A DNA stretch of 43,544 nt from assembly GCA_964467635.1 (NCBI GenBank), contig CAYXRN010000011.1:1-43544 (forward strand). Direction: 5' to 3'. The DNA comes from FW021-bin31 sp964467635. GTDB lineage: Bacteria > Bacteroidota > Bacteroidia > Chitinophagales > Chitinophagaceae. Below the pieces are notes generated by a model. That model worked only from the letters and a program-made list of their open reading frames with translations. It was not told the DNA's origin and ran no database searches. The translations under genes were made by a program, and so were the position numbers. Shown in pieces: positions 43,153 to 43,544 of this stretch. Numbering within the stretch: position 1 is the first letter of the stretch; every line of letters begins with the position of its first letter.

Positions 43153-43544
43153 TTACCCTTCTAATGCAGCAGCCCCACTCACGATTTCAGTCAATTCTGT
43201 GGTTATCGCCGCCTGGCGTGCCCTGTTGTATGAAATACGCAGGCTGCGCAAGAGATCATCCGCATTATCAGTAGCCTTATCCATTGAAGTCATTCTTGCT
43301 CCATGCTCCGACGCGTTGGCATCCAGCATGGCTTTATAAAACTGCGTATTCAGTATTTTCGGCATCAACTCCCGGATCAGTGATTCCTGGTCCGGTTCAA
43401 AAATAAAATTGGCCTTTCTTTTAGTTGTTTCCTCCGTTCCGGCAGCTTGCTGCTCGCTATTATTGCTTTTAGGAATAGGCAAAAAGGGTTCTACCCTGAA
43501 CTGTTGTACCACGGCATTAACAAACTGGCTATAGATAATCTCTA
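43153..43544 (-). CDS. atpG: ATP synthase gamma subunit, C-terminal part
   Basis: The frame runs off the right edge, beginning EIIYSQFVNAVVQQFRVEPF and ending DNADDLLRSLRISYNRARQAAITTELTEIVSGAAALEG, the conserved C-terminal helix of the F1 rotor gamma subunit (DNA...L...YNRARQAAITTE motif). About 130 residues are visible. The N-terminus is outside. It lies 14 bases upstream of scpB on the same strand. Confidence 0.95.
   Translation of the reverse strand, partial: EIIYSQFVNAVVQQFRVEPFLPIPKSNNSEQQAAGTEETTKRKANFIFEPDQESLIRELMPKILNTQFYKAMLDANASEHGARMTSMDKATDNADDLLRSLRISYNRARQAAITTELTEIVSGAAALEG

Overview
The window comes from a Bacteroidota genome, most likely family Chitinophagaceae; the genus cannot be fixed from sequence alone. 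The signs are SusC/SusD outer-membrane pairs with an ECF sigma factor and FecR, a 293-residue RpoD-type primary sigma factor, a type IX secretion plug-domain protein, signal peptides on many exported proteins, and promoters matching the Bacteroidota TTG-N19-21-TAnnTTTG pattern instead of -35/-10 boxes. No rRNA, tRNA, CRISPR array or intact mobile element was seen.

Layout. 1-4182 (minus): branched-chain amino acid operon ilvD-ilvB-ilvN-ilvC (ilvC cut by the window edge), preceded by a previously uncalled leader. 4267-9238: pgi, a fused SpmA/SpmB membrane protein, an exported YhcH/YjgK/YiaL protein and a LolC/E-like ABC permease. 9239-10206: decayed IS200/IS605 material, including a broken tnpB. 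10207-15226: T9SS plug-domain protein, type II NADH dehydrogenase, and the glycerol operon glpK-glpF. 15316-19252: Tat-exported SGNH hydrolase, miaA, a small membrane protein, a START-like protein and the primary sigma factor. 19679-24899: Oar-like TonB receptor, S1/P1-like zinc enzyme and a secreted CarboxypepD_reg-like protein. 24997-29990 (minus): leuC-leuD-leuB-leuA. 30138-31709: helical-repeat protein of unknown function. 31816-40863 (minus): a six-gene nutrient-uptake locus, ECF sigma - FecR - SusC (with STN domain) - SusD - thioredoxin-fold protein - TlpA-like protein. 41232-43544 (minus): DUF4397 lipoprotein, scpB (interrupted by a 100-N gap) and the 3' end of atpG.

The most interesting item is upstream of ilvD. 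A 35-codon ORF (4013-4120) ends in IVLQVAVIIAVIIVA, so 11 of its last 15 residues are Ile, Val or Leu. It follows a good Bacteroidota promoter and is followed by a Rho-independent terminator (3924-3960). A 7-nt segment just past its stop codon is perfectly complementary to the 5' arm of that terminator. This has the full logic of a ribosome-mediated ilv attenuator. No equivalent leader was found at the leu operon.

Together the genes cover complete valine/isoleucine and leucine biosynthesis enzymes (apart from transamination), glycerol uptake and phosphorylation feeding respiration through a quinone-reducing NADH dehydrogenase, and one cell-surface-signalling-controlled import system. The annotated starts of several genes were moved downstream because the longest reading frame runs into a promoter or an upstream gene.
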